Origin: Mycolicibacterium senegalense
GTDB lineage: Bacteria > Actinomycetota > Actinomycetes > Mycobacteriales > Mycobacteriaceae
NCBI RefSeq assembly: GCF_019645875.1
Contig: NZ_CP081000.1
Span: 4,402,001 to 4,466,000 of the forward strand
DNA length: 64,000 nucleotides
Reading direction: 5' to 3'
Position 1 is the stretch's first letter. Each line of letters begins with the position of its first letter. This document shows positions 9,004 to 17,483 of this stretch, one piece after another. Under the pieces are notes generated by a model. The model was not told the DNA's origin and searched no databases. It worked only from the letters and a program-made list of their open reading frames with translations. The translations under genes and the position numbers were made by a program.

Positions 9004-9447
9004 ATGAGCGATCTGTCCCGCATCGAGCAGGTGGGCTTGCGGTTGCTGCACGTTCACGACTTGATCTATCAGAAGTCCAACGGCCTGATCGGGCATCGGT
9101 TCCCCGGCCTGCCGCCGAGCCTGCTCCTGCGCACCACCGGCGCCAAGACCGGCCAGCCCAGGATCAATACGCTGAGTTATGCCAGGGACGGCAAGGATTA
9201 TCTGGTGGTCGCGTCGATGGGCGGTGCACCGCGCTCACCCGGCTGGTATCACAACCTCAAGGCCCATCCCCGTATCGAGATCAACGTCGGCACCAAACGA
9301 CTTGCCGTCACCGCCAGGCCCGTCCTACCCGACGACCCTGACTATCAGCGGTTGTGGAAGATCGTCAACGACAACAACTCTCACCGCTACGAGGCGTACC
9401 AGAAAAAGACCACCCGGCCGATCCCGATCGTGGTGCTCACGCCCTAG
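9004..9447 (+). CDS. Nitroreductase/deazaflavin-dependent oxidoreductase family protein (Rv1261c-like)
   Basis: 147 residues of the split-barrel F420-binding (DDN-like) family. Visible family blocks are LLLRTTGAKTGQPRINTLSY, VASMGGAPRSPGWYHNL and a C-terminal YQKKTTRPIPIVVL. Related mycobacterial proteins use coenzyme F420H2 to reduce quinones or nitroimidazoles; the substrate here is unknown. The start at 9004 is 4 bp after the HIT stop. The gene ends in a CTAG that is shared with the stop codon of the opposite LLM gene, a 4-bp tail-to-tail overlap. Confidence 0.9.
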   Translation: MSDLSRIEQVGLRLLHVHDLIYQKSNGLIGHRFPGLPPSLLLRTTGAKTGQPRINTLSYARDGKDYLVVASMGGAPRSPGWYHNLKAHPRIEINVGTKRLAVTARPVLPDDPDYQRLWKIVNDNNSHRYEAYQKKTTRPIPIVVLTP

Positions 9448-10493
9448 AACAACTCCTTGGCGAGCAGTTCCAGCGTCGTGTCGCGCGCCGTCGCGGTGGC
9501 CGGATCGGCGCCGCGACGGGCCGAGCCCACCGGGTTGACCATGACCTCGTCGACGTCGAATTCTGCAGCCAGGGCCCGGACCTGCTCGGCCGCTTCGGTG
9601 GGCGAACCGACCACTGCGCGCCGAAGCCCGGCCGCCACGATGGCCTGAGCTTGCGGGCTGAGCGTCGTCGCCTCGGCATCCTCGACCAGATCCAGCGCCC
9701 CGAGCGGCTGGCCCGTGCGCAGCCGGCCCATCATCTGCAGCTGCGGCAGCAGCAGTGCCTCGGCCTCCTCGGTGGTCTCGGCCACCGAGGCGTTGACGGT
9801 CAGGAAGGTCACCGGCTCGGCCGCCAGATCGCTGGGCTGGAACTCGTCGCGGTAGACGGCCAGCGCCTCAGCGGTGCCCTGCCCGGAGAAGTGGTGAGCG
9901 AACACGTAGGGCAAACCCTTCGCCGCGGCCAGATGCGCCGAGTACATCGACGAGCCCAGCAGCCACATCCGCGGCTCGGTAACCGCCGCCGGCGTCGCCT
10001 TCAGCACATAGTTCTCGCGCATCAGATCACGCGGCAGCGGCACCCGGACCCCGCATGCACTCATCAGGGCGACCACGTCGTCCAGGTACTGCGGGAACGC
10101 CTCGATATCACGGTCGTCGCGGCCGGCGGCGCCGCGCAGCGCCAACGAGGTGACCGGGTCCGAGCCCGGGGCGCGGCCGATGCCGAGATCAATGCGGCCG
10201 GGGTGGGCGGCTTCGAGCAGCGCGAACTGCTCGGCCACCGCCAGCGGGGCGTGGTTGGGCAGCATCACCCCGCCCGAACCCAGCCGCAGCTGGGTGGTGT
10301 GTGCGGCCAGATGCGCAATCAGGACCGGCGGGCTGGTGGCCGCGACCGCGGGCATGTTGTGATGCTCGGCCAGCCAGTAACGGGTGTATCCCAGCCGGTC
10401 AGCGGTCTGTGCGAGGTGAGTCGTTGCCGTCAGGGCATCGGCGGTGGTCTGGTCGGTACGCACCGGGACGAGGTCGAGGACAGAAAGCCGCAT
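9444..10493 (-). CDS. LLM class flavin-dependent oxidoreductase
   Basis: 349 residues of the bacterial luciferase-like TIM barrel. The start MRLSVLDLVPVR, the YWLAEHHNMP block near residue 40, the GVMLPNHAPLAVAEQF block near 100 and DLGIGRAPGSDP are hallmarks of the alkanal monooxygenase-like subgroup of LLM proteins (FMN dependent). The C-terminal part with VVGSPTEAAEQVRAL is also typical. Substrate is unknown. It lies 13 bp after udgB on the same strand and is likely read from the same transcript. Confidence 0.9.
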   Translation of the reverse strand: MRLSVLDLVPVRTDQTTADALTATTHLAQTADRLGYTRYWLAEHHNMPAVAATSPPVLIAHLAAHTTQLRLGSGGVMLPNHAPLAVAEQFALLEAAHPGRIDLGIGRAPGSDPVTSLALRGAAGRDDRDIEAFPQYLDDVVALMSACGVRVPLPRDLMRENYVLKATPAAVTEPRMWLLGSSMYSAHLAAAKGLPYVFAHHFSGQGTAEALAVYRDEFQPSDLAAEPVTFLTVNASVAETTEEAEALLLPQLQMMGRLRTGQPLGALDLVEDAEATTLSPQAQAIVAAGLRRAVVGSPTEAAEQVRALAAEFDVDEVMVNPVGSARRGADPATATARDTTLELLAKELF

Positions 10494-10506
10494 GACAGCG
10501 TCAACG

Positions 10507-11355
10507 TCACGAGCGGTCCGGTTCGTTCCCGCCCGCCTCTGCCACCATCCGCTTCGCGGCGATGAAGATGTCGTCGAGCATGGCCGGGGTGAGCCGGCCC
10601 GTGAAGGTGTTCTGCTGGCTGGGATGAAAGCAGCCGAGCAATGTGACCGGACCGAATGCCGAGCGCAGCTGCGCCGTGGCGCCATGGCCGAACTTCGGCG
10701 CGGGTCGGGGTGCCCCGATCAGCTCCAGCGCCGCCCGCCACGCGAACCCGCCCAACGCGATGACCACCCGTACCGACGGCCCGACCAAGCGCCATTCCGC
10801 CTGCAGCCACGGCGCACAGGTGGCCCGCTCGGCCGGGGTGGGCGCGTTCGCCGGCGGAGCGCAGCGCACCGCTGCCGCCATGCGGGTGTCGATCAGCCGA
10901 AGGCCGTCGGCCGCATCGACACTCTCGGCTTGGTTGGCCAGGCCCACCCGGTGCAGTGCCGCGAACAGGAAATCTCCCGATCGGTCACCGGTGAACACCC
11001 GGCCGGTGCGGTTGGCCCCTTGGGCGGCCGGGGCCAGCCCGACGATGAAGATGCCGGGGTTCTCCGGGCCGAGGCCGGTGGCCGGCCGACCCCAATAAGG
11101 TTGATCGGCAAACGATTTCCGCTTGGCCACGGCAACCTCCTCACGCCACTCGACCAACCGGGGGCAGGCCCGGCACACCGAGATAGGCGCGTCGAGTTCG
11201 GCCATCGAACCCGCTCGGGATGCCAGTCGCCGGACCTGCGCGGCCGTCTTGGCCACCGGGGTCGACGCATCCGCGGGATCGCCGGGCCAGCCCGAGCCGG
11301 GCGGCACCGGCGACGGGAAGAGGCTGCCCGTCGCAGGGTGAGGCAATAGCACCAC
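10507..11355 (-). CDS. udgB: Family 5 uracil-DNA glycosylase UdgB
   Basis: 282 residues. Iron-sulfur ligands start at C61 and C64 (CRACPRL), with further cysteines in RCAPPANAPTP and ERATCAPWL. The family 5 active-site motif is GLAPAAQGANRTGR, and the DNA-intercalation motif is HPSQQNTFTGR. UdgB removes uracil, hypoxanthine and ethenocytosine from double-stranded DNA. It matches Rv1259 and, as there, sits divergently next to tap. Start is GTG 11355, with a second in-frame GTG immediately following. Confidence 0.93.
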   Translation of the reverse strand: MVLLPHPATGSLFPSPVPPGSGWPGDPADASTPVAKTAAQVRRLASRAGSMAELDAPISVCRACPRLVEWREEVAVAKRKSFADQPYWGRPATGLGPENPGIFIVGLAPAAQGANRTGRVFTGDRSGDFLFAALHRVGLANQAESVDAADGLRLIDTRMAAAVRCAPPANAPTPAERATCAPWLQAEWRLVGPSVRVVIALGGFAWRAALELIGAPRPAPKFGHGATAQLRSAFGPVTLLGCFHPSQQNTFTGRLTPAMLDDIFIAAKRMVAEAGGNEPDRS

Positions 11356-11399
11356 CTCACTGTGCCGGAAATTCGATCGCGACGGGTGCGGGCGCGCTG

Positions 11400-11405
11400 T
11401 TAGAT
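11400..11405 (+). promoter_or_regulatory. Weak candidate -10 of tap
   Basis: TTAGAT lies 16 bp before the tap ATG. No good -35 is seen at 16-18 bp. WhiB7 control known for M. tuberculosis tap is not evident from this spacer. Confidence 0.25.
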
Positions 11406-11421
11406 TCGGCCGCGATACCCC

Positions 11422-12684
11422 ATGACCAACACCAAACGCGGCCCACTGCTGCTGATCCTGTTCGCCGCGTTGGCGGCGGGCGCGGGCAACGGAATCACCA
11501 TCGTCGCGTTCCCGTGGCTGGTGTTGCAGCGCAACGGATCCGCGCTCGACGCGTCGATCGTGGCGATGGCCGGAACGCTGCCGCTGCTGGTCGCCACCCT
11601 GATCGCCGGGGCCGCCGTCGACTATCTGGGGCGGCGGCGGGTATCGATGATCTCCGACCTGCTCTCGGCGCTGTCGGTCGTCGCGGTCCCCGTACTGGCC
11701 CTGTTATTCGGGGTCGACGCGGTCAATGTCGCGGTGCTGGCGGTACTGGCCGCGCTCGGTGCATTCTTCGATCCGGCCGGGATGACCGCGCGGGAAACCA
11801 TGTTGCCCGAGGCCGCCTCCCGGGCCGGCTGGACGCTGGACCACGCGAACAGCGTGTACGAGGCGGTGTTCAACCTGGCCTACATCGTCGGGCCCGGCAT
11901 CGGCGGTCTGTTGATCGCCACGGTCGGCGGCATCAACACCATGTGGGTGACCGCCGGGGCGTTCTGCTGCTCGATCCTGGCCATCTCGGTGCTACGACTG
12001 GAGGGCGCGGGCGCCCCGGACCGCTCGATGCTGACCGAGGGCGTGCTGGCGGGCATCGTCGAAGGGCTGCGATTCGTGTGGCGCACTCCGGTGTTGCGCA
12101 CGTTGGCGATCGTCGACCTGGTGGCCACCGGCCTCTACATGCCGATGGAATCCGTTCTTTTCCCGAAATACTTCACCGACCGTGACGAGCCCACCGAACT
12201 GGGCTGGGTGTTGATGGCGCTGAGCATCGGCGGCCTGTTGGGTGCGCTGGGGTATGCGGTGCTGAGCAGGTACCTCAGCCGCCGGGCCACCATGCTGACC
12301 GCGGTGATCACGCTCGGGGTGGCGATGACGATCATCGCGTTCCTGCCGCCGCTTCCGTTGATCCTGGTGCTGTGCGCGCTCATCGGGTTCGTCTACGGCC
12401 CGATCGCGCCGATCTACAACTACGTCATGCAGACCACCGCGCCGCCACACTTGCGCGGTCGCGTGGTCGGCGTGATGGGGTCATTGGCGTATGCCGCCGG
12501 CCCGCTCGGGCTGATCGTGGCCGGACCACTGGCCGACGCGGCAGGGTTGCACGCGACGTTCCTGGCCCTGTCCTTGCCGATGCTGGCACTCGGCCTCGTC
12601 GCGGTGTTCCTGTCGGCTCTGCGTGCGTTGGACCGGCCTACGGGAGCGGAGCCTGGTTCGGACGTAGCCTCTTCGAGTGAGTGA
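11422..12684 (+). CDS. tap: Tap-type MFS multidrug efflux pump
   Basis: 420 residues with about 12 membrane segments and the MFS-3/enterobactin exporter-like layout. Several stretches agree closely with M. tuberculosis Rv1258c (Tap): FPWLVLQRNGSA, VDYLGRRRVSM, AGMTARETMLPEAA, MESVLFPKYFTD, HLRGRVVGVMGSLAYAAGPLG. Tap exports tetracycline, aminoglycosides and other drugs using proton motive force. It is divergent from udgB with a 66-bp gap, as in M. tuberculosis. The last 8 bp overlap the following DUF4262 gene. Confidence 0.93.
   Translation: MTNTKRGPLLLILFAALAAGAGNGITIVAFPWLVLQRNGSALDASIVAMAGTLPLLVATLIAGAAVDYLGRRRVSMISDLLSALSVVAVPVLALLFGVDAVNVAVLAVLAALGAFFDPAGMTARETMLPEAASRAGWTLDHANSVYEAVFNLAYIVGPGIGGLLIATVGGINTMWVTAGAFCCSILAISVLRLEGAGAPDRSMLTEGVLAGIVEGLRFVWRTPVLRTLAIVDLVATGLYMPMESVLFPKYFTDRDEPTELGWVLMALSIGGLLGALGYAVLSRYLSRRATMLTAVITLGVAMTIIAFLPPLPLILVLCALIGFVYGPIAPIYNYVMQTTAPPHLRGRVVGVMGSLAYAAGPLGLIVAGPLADAAGLHATFLALSLPMLALGLVAVFLSALRALDRPTGAEPGSDVASSSE
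12665..12670 (+). promoter_or_regulatory. Leaderless-type -10 inside the end of tap
   Basis: TAGCCT ends 6 bp before the GTG at 12677 and lies within the last codons of tap, so the DUF4262 gene may have a promoter of its own. Confidence 0.35.
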
Positions 12685-13186
12685 TGCCCAGCAGGAACGC
12701 GACAGCCGCATCGCCGCGGACGTAACCGAATACGGCTGGCATGTGGTGGGAGTGGGCGGCAACGACGAAACCCCGGCAGATTGGGCGTACTCGATCGGCC
12801 TGGGACACACCCTGGGTAGCCCGGAGATCTGCCTGTTCGGCCTGCGGATCGAGACGATGATGACGATCGTCAACGTCGCAGGGCAGGCAGTCCGGGATGG
12901 CAATCCAATGGAACCCGCACAGCTGCGAGACGACATCCTCAACGACTACCCGGTGGCGATCCGTCCAGTGCATCCCAGTTGGTTCCAGGACTTCTTCGGC
13001 GCGGGCATCGACTTCTACCGGACCCGCGAACTTGCCGTTCTGCAACTGTTCTGGCCCGACGCCGAAGGCCGATTTCCCTGGGACGACCAGGTGCACGAAT
13101 ACTGCCGTTCGAGCCAGCCGCTGTTATGGATCCCCAAAGAGCAGGCCGAGGGACCGTGGGCTGAGCTCGACCGACCTAACCCCTGA
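12677..13186 (+). CDS. DUF4262 domain-containing protein
   Basis: 169 residues. The DUF4262 pattern is visible: a GWHVVGVGGND-type strand, the DWAYSIGLGHTLGSPEI block near residue 40, a FGL/IETM segment, and LQLFWPDAEGRFPWD near the C-terminus. These proteins are small and soluble, and their function is unknown. The GTG start is 8 bp inside tap, so translation may be coupled, yet a -10 at leaderless distance also precedes it. The 122 bp between its stop and the next gene hold only that gene's promoter. Confidence 0.87.
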   Translation: MSDAQQERDSRIAADVTEYGWHVVGVGGNDETPADWAYSIGLGHTLGSPEICLFGLRIETMMTIVNVAGQAVRDGNPMEPAQLRDDILNDYPVAIRPVHPSWFQDFFGAGIDFYRTRELAVLQLFWPDAEGRFPWDDQVHEYCRSSQPLLWIPKEQAEGPWAELDRPNP

Positions 13187-13296
13187 TCCGGGTTGCACGG
13201 CCTCGAAGTGCGCGCTTATCCACACCGTTGCCATCAACCAGGTATCGCTGCGCGAAGTGCACTACCGGGTGTTCGCCGTCGTCTGACCCCCGCTCG

Positions 13297-13302
13297 TAGG
13301 AT
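13297..13302 (+). promoter_or_regulatory. Leaderless-type -10 of the GlcD-like oxidase
   Basis: TAGGAT ends 6 bp before the GTG start at 13309; no ribosome binding site is present. Confidence 0.4.
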
Positions 13303-13308
13303 CGCGGT

Positions 13309-14664
13309 GTGCTGTCAGAGCTGATCGCGGAGCTGCCCGAAGGTGTCGTCGTCACCGACCCCGACATCCTGGCGTCCTATCGTCAGGATCGGGCTGCCGA
13401 TCCGGCGGCGGGGACGCCGCTGGCGGTGGTCCGGCCCACCCGCACCGAGGAGGTGCAGACCGTGCTCCGCTGGGCCAGCCAACACCAGGTGGCCGTGGTG
13501 CCTCGTGGCGCGGGCACCGGGTTGTCCGGCGGGGCGACAGCGCTCGACGGCGGAATTGTGTTGTCCACCGAGAAGATGCGCGACATCACCGTCGACCCGG
13601 TCACCCGCACCGCCGTCGTACAACCCGGCCTGCTCAATGCCGAGGTGAAGAAAGCGGTTGCCGCGCATGGGCTCTGGTATCCGCCGGACCCGTCGTCTTT
13701 CGAGATCTGCAGCATCGGGGGCAATGTCGCCACCAACGCGGGCGGGCTGTGTTGCGTCAAGTACGGCGTCACCACCGACTACATCCTGGGCCTGCAGGTG
13801 GTGCTGGCCGACGGCACCGCGGTGCGCCTGGGCGGCCCGCGCCTCAAAGACGTTGCGGGCCTGAGCCTGACCAAGCTGTTCGTCGGGAGCGAGGGCACTT
13901 TGGGCGTGGTCACCGAGGCAACGCTGCGACTGCTTCCTCCTCAGCACTCCCCCTGCACCGTGGTGGCCACGTTCGATTCCGTGGCAGCCGCATCGAACTC
14001 GGTCGTGAAGATCACCGGCAAGATCCGGCCGTCGATGCTGGAATTCATGGACGCCGTGGCGATCAACGCCGTCGAGGACAAGCTCAAGATGGGTCTGGAC
14101 CGCAACGCCGCGGCGATGATGGTGGCCGCGTCTGACGATCGCGGTGCCGCGGGCGCCGACGACGCCGAATTCATGGCTCGGGTGTTCACCGAATGCGGTG
14201 CCACCGAGGTGTTCTCCACCTCCGACCCCGATGAGGGCGAAGCCTTCGTGGCGGCCCGCCGGTTCGCCATCCCCGCCGTCGAGGCCAAGGGATCCCTGCT
14301 GCTGGAGGATGTCGGGGTGCCATTGCCCGCCCTGGCCGAACTGGTCAGCGGGGTGGCGGCGATCGCGGCCGACCGAGACCTGCTGATCTCGGTGATCGCC
14401 CATGCCGGTGACGGCAACACCCACCCGCTGATCGTCTTCGATCCGGCCGACGCCGACATGGCCGCGCGGGCCCAATTGGCCTTCGGCGAAATCATGGATC
14501 TCGCCGTGGGACTGGGCGGCACCATCACCGGCGAGCATGGCGTGGGCCGGCTCAAGCAGCCGTGGCTGGCCGGCCAGATCGGCCCGGACGCAGTGGAACT
14601 CAATCACCGGATCAAGCGGGCGCTGGACCCGCAGAACATCCTCAACCCCGGCGCGGCGATCTAG
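13309..14664 (+). CDS. FAD-linked oxidase, GlcD/D-lactate dehydrogenase type (Rv1257c-like)
   Basis: 451 residues. The N-terminal FAD-binding PCMH domain shows PRGAGTGLSGGATA near residue 65 and SIGGNVATNAGGLCC near 140; the C-terminal domain has HAGDGNTHPLIVFD and the GTITGEHGVGRLKQ signature of the D-2-hydroxyacid oxidase group, whose histidine and glutamate bind substrate or metal. Likely oxidises a D-2-hydroxyacid such as glycolate, D-lactate or D-2-hydroxyglutarate; the exact acid is not fixed by sequence. Matches Rv1257c in the ordered block. A second, more distant paralogue lies at 28627-29991. Confidence 0.92.
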   Translation: MLSELIAELPEGVVVTDPDILASYRQDRAADPAAGTPLAVVRPTRTEEVQTVLRWASQHQVAVVPRGAGTGLSGGATALDGGIVLSTEKMRDITVDPVTRTAVVQPGLLNAEVKKAVAAHGLWYPPDPSSFEICSIGGNVATNAGGLCCVKYGVTTDYILGLQVVLADGTAVRLGGPRLKDVAGLSLTKLFVGSEGTLGVVTEATLRLLPPQHSPCTVVATFDSVAAASNSVVKITGKIRPSMLEFMDAVAINAVEDKLKMGLDRNAAAMMVAASDDRGAAGADDAEFMARVFTECGATEVFSTSDPDEGEAFVAARRFAIPAVEAKGSLLLEDVGVPLPALAELVSGVAAIAADRDLLISVIAHAGDGNTHPLIVFDPADADMAARAQLAFGEIMDLAVGLGGTITGEHGVGRLKQPWLAGQIGPDAVELNHRIKRALDPQNILNPGAAI

Positions 14665-14671
14665 CCGCGGC

Positions 14672-15544
14672 TCACGCCATGCCCATCGCCGCCAGCACGC
14701 TGTTGGTGCGCAACAGGATCAGGCCCACGAACAGCACCAGCGCGGCCACCGAGACCCCGGCCTGAATCGCATTTCGACGGGCGCTCGGGGCATACACGAA
14801 GGCTGCCGCAATCGCCGCACCGGTCACCAGGCCGCCGATGTGACCCTGCCAGCTGATCGCTCCGGTTCCCAGCGCCGGTCCGGCGAACGTGAACACCAGG
14901 TTGATCACCACCACCGCGCCGATCATGCGGACGTCCAGATTGAGCTTGCGGGCGACCACGAAGATCGCGCCGAACAACCCGAATATCGCGCCCGACGCGC
15001 CGGCAGTCGGGGTGTCCAGCGGCGTGAGCAGATACACCAGCACCGAGCCACCCAGCCCGCTCAGCGCGTACAACGTCCCGAATCGCAGCCGGCCCAGCCA
15101 CTGTTCCAGCGGCGGGCCCACCACGTAGAGCGCCCACATGTTGAACAGCAGGTGCATCAAGCCGTAGTGGAGGAACGCCGAGGTCACCAAGCGGTAGTAC
15201 TGGTCGCCCAGGGCGATCGCGCGGGGCCACAGCGTCAGATCGGTGGTCAGCTGCTGGTTCGAGGCCATCTGCAGCACGAACATCAGCACGTTCACCGCGA
15301 TGAGCGCATAGGTCAGGATCGGCGCACCCGTGCGGGCCACGCCGCCGAACTGGGTCCGCGCCGCCGGCACCGTCCTGGCGCCTTGGTTCACGCAGTCCAC
15401 GCACTGGTGGCCGACGGCCGCCGAGCGCATGCACTCCGGGCAGACCGGACGCTGGCACCGCGTGCAGCGCACATACGTGGGGCGGTCCGGATGCCGGTAA
15501 CACATCGGCGCCTGGACAGGCTGCGGCGCGTCAGGGGTGCTCAT
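14672..15544 (-). CDS. Rhomboid intramembrane serine protease with N-terminal zinc-binding region
   Basis: 290 residues. Residues 15-51 hold C15, C27, C30, C35, C38, H46, C48 and C51, a B-box-like zinc region. About six or seven membrane helices follow. The rhomboid catalytic dyad is Ser184 in GASGAIFG and His235 in WQGHIGG; the HLLFNMWAL segment is the conserved helix 2 block. This architecture resembles Rv0110-type actinobacterial rhomboids, which cleave membrane proteins within the bilayer; substrates are unknown. ATG 15544 is preceded by TAGGCT at 15558-15553, which suggests leaderless transcription. It converges with the oxidase at 7 bp. Confidence 0.92.
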   Translation of the reverse strand: MSTPDAPQPVQAPMCYRHPDRPTYVRCTRCQRPVCPECMRSAAVGHQCVDCVNQGARTVPAARTQFGGVARTGAPILTYALIAVNVLMFVLQMASNQQLTTDLTLWPRAIALGDQYYRLVTSAFLHYGLMHLLFNMWALYVVGPPLEQWLGRLRFGTLYALSGLGGSVLVYLLTPLDTPTAGASGAIFGLFGAIFVVARKLNLDVRMIGAVVVINLVFTFAGPALGTGAISWQGHIGGLVTGAAIAAAFVYAPSARRNAIQAGVSVAALVLFVGLILLRTNSVLAAMGMA

Positions 15545-15573
15545 CACGCCCGAGCCTAATGGCAAACCCACTA

Positions 15574-15604
15574 TTGACACGTTCGCGAGAAGTGTCGTAC
15601 GAAT
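15574..15604 (+). promoter_or_regulatory. CYP130 promoter with embedded dyad operator
   Basis: TTGACA (15574-15579) and TACGAA (15598-15603) are 18 bp apart, and the -10 ends 6 bp before the ATG at 15610. The spacer contains an inverted repeat GACAC-N11-GTGTC (15576-15596) with one extra T-A pair inside. It is the likely site of the TetR encoded immediately downstream of the P450 gene. Confidence 0.6.
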
Positions 15605-15609
15605 AAGAC

Positions 15610-16848
15610 ATGGCAGCGATTTTGTCTCACAGCCCCGCCAGGTTCGTCCCCGCCGACGCCGACACCTGGCCCAACCCGTGGCCCATGTACGCCGCATTGC
15701 GCGACCACGACCCGGTCCATCACGTGGTGCCCGAGGAATCGCCCGAGCACGACTACTACGTACTGTCCCGACACGCTGACATCTGGGCCGCGGCCCGGGA
15801 CCACAGCACCTTCTCCTCAGCGCAGGGCTTGACCATCACCTACGGCGAGCTGGACATGATCGGGCTGGCCGACAATCCGCCGTTCGTCATGCAAGACCCG
15901 CCGGTACACACCGAGTTCCGCAAGCTGGTGTCCCGCGGCTTCACCCCACGCCAGGTGGAAGCCGTCGAGCCGAAGGTGCGGGAGTTCGTCGTCGAGCGCC
16001 TCGAGGGGTTGCGCTCGAACGGCGGCGGTGACATTGCGGCCGAGCTGTTCAAGCCGCTGCCGTCGATGGTCGTCGCGCACTACCTCGGGGTGCCCGAGGA
16101 GGACAGGGACCAGTTCGACGGCTGGACCGACGCGATCGTCGCCGCCAACAGCTCGGCCGGCGGCATCACCGCGGCCATGGGTACCGCAGGTGCTGCCGTC
16201 GCCTCGATGATGGGCTACTTCTCGGAGCTCATCGAGCGCCGCCGCCGCGAGCCCGGCGATGACACCATCTCGCACCTGGTGGCGGCCGGAGTGGGGGCCG
16301 ACGGGGACATCGCCGGCGTGCTGTCGATCCTGGCCTTCACCTTCACCATGGTCACCGGCGGCAACGACACGACTACCGGAATGCTCGGCGGCGCAGTACA
16401 ACTGCTGCAGCAGCGGCCCGATCAGCGCAAGCTCCTGGTGGACGACCCCGAGCTGATCCCGGAGTCGATCGACGAGTTCCTGCGCCTGACGTCGCCGGTG
16501 CAGGGCCTGGCCCGCACCACGACCCGTGACGTCACCATCGGAGACACCACCATCCCGGCCGGGCGCAAGACACTGCTGCTGTACGGCTCGGGCAACCGGG
16601 ACGAACGTGAATTCGGCGACAACGCAGCCGAACTCGATGTGCGGAGATCCCCGCGCAACATCCTCACGTTCAGCCACGGTGCGCATTTCTGCCTCGGTGC
16701 CGCGGCCGCCCGGATGCAGTCCCGGGTGGCGCTGACCGAATTGCTCTCGCGCTACCCCGATTTCGAGGTCGACCTGGACTCGGTGGTGTGGGCCGGCGGC
16801 AGCTATGTGCGGCGGCCGCTGTCGGTGCCGTTCCGAGCGGGGACCTGA
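15610..16848 (+). CDS. cyp130: Cytochrome P450 CYP130
   Basis: 412 residues of a soluble bacterial P450. The heme thiolate is C361 within FSHGAHFCLGAAAAR. The I-helix oxygen-activation motif is GGNDTTTG and the K-helix ExxR is visible in DEFLRLTSP. Long stretches agree with M. tuberculosis CYP130 (Rv1256c), for example TWPNPWPMYAALRDHDPVHHVV and MVTGGNDT. The natural substrate of CYP130 is not established; the M. tuberculosis enzyme binds azoles and arylamines. Its stop overlaps the TetR ATG by 1 bp, as expected for a regulator-enzyme operon. Confidence 0.95.
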   Translation: MAAILSHSPARFVPADADTWPNPWPMYAALRDHDPVHHVVPEESPEHDYYVLSRHADIWAAARDHSTFSSAQGLTITYGELDMIGLADNPPFVMQDPPVHTEFRKLVSRGFTPRQVEAVEPKVREFVVERLEGLRSNGGGDIAAELFKPLPSMVVAHYLGVPEEDRDQFDGWTDAIVAANSSAGGITAAMGTAGAAVASMMGYFSELIERRRREPGDDTISHLVAAGVGADGDIAGVLSILAFTFTMVTGGNDTTTGMLGGAVQLLQQRPDQRKLLVDDPELIPESIDEFLRLTSPVQGLARTTTRDVTIGDTTIPAGRKTLLLYGSGNRDEREFGDNAAELDVRRSPRNILTFSHGAHFCLGAAAARMQSRVALTELLSRYPDFEVDLDSVVWAGGSYVRRPLSVPFRAGT

Positions 16849-17438
16849 TGCCCCGCGACTGGTTGTCGTCCCGGCGGTCCGAGGTGGCCGCCGACCACAT
16901 CCTCGACGCCGCCGACGCCCTCTTCACCCAACAGGATGCGGCGACCGTCGGGATGCACGAGATCGCCGCTGCCGCCGGGTGTTCACGTGCCACGCTGTAC
17001 CGGTACTTCGAGAATCGCGATGCGCTCTACACCGCCTACGTGCACCGTGAGGCGCGCCGACTGTACGAAGAGGTCAGCGAACAGGTCGTCGCCGTCACCG
17101 ATCCGGCGCAACGGCTGATCGAAGGTGTGATCACCGCGCTGAATGCGGTGCGCGACAGCCCGGCACTGGCCTCGTGGTTCGCCACCGCACAGCGCCCGAT
17201 CGGCGGTGAGATGGCCGAGCACTCCGAGGTGATCCGGGCGCTCGTGGAGGGGTTCGTCCGGTCACTGGCAGGTGAATCGAGGCAAGCCGACGAGGAGGTG
17301 GGCCGCCGGGCCCGGTGGTTGGTGCGGGTCATGGTGTCGCTACTGGTCTTCCCCGGCGTCGACGAGGCGGACGAGCGCACCATGTTGGCCGAGTTCGTCG
17401 CCCCACTCGTCGTCCCGGGACAACTACCCGTCGAGTAG
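16848..17438 (+). CDS. TetR family regulator of the CYP130 operon (Rv1255c-like)
   Basis: 196 residues. The N-terminal helix-turn-helix is MHEIAAAAGCSRATLYRYF (about residues 32-50), standard for TetR, followed by an all-helical ligand domain of about 140 residues. The ATG lies in TGATG at the P450 stop, so translation is coupled. The dyad in the operon promoter (15576-15596) is the probable operator, giving autorepression released by a CYP130-related ligand. The ligand is unknown. Confidence 0.9.
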   Translation: MPRDWLSSRRSEVAADHILDAADALFTQQDAATVGMHEIAAAAGCSRATLYRYFENRDALYTAYVHREARRLYEEVSEQVVAVTDPAQRLIEGVITALNAVRDSPALASWFATAQRPIGGEMAEHSEVIRALVEGFVRSLAGESRQADEEVGRRARWLVRVMVSLLVFPGVDEADERTMLAEFVAPLVVPGQLPVE

Positions 17439-17470
17439 GCGATTGCCGGGCGGAACAGGCTGAGCTGGCC

Positions 17471-17476
17471 CATACT
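17471..17476 (+). promoter_or_regulatory. Leaderless-type -10 of the DUF5995 gene
   Basis: CATACT ends 7 bp before the ATG at 17484; an overlapping TACTTT ends 5 bp before it. Confidence 0.35.
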
Positions 17477-17483
17477 TTCGACT

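Noticed and set aside
11356..11421. WhiB7-type promoter of tap
   Set aside because: WhiB7 controls tap in M. tuberculosis, but I do not see the AT-rich block three bases ahead of a good -35 here, only a weak TTAGAT.
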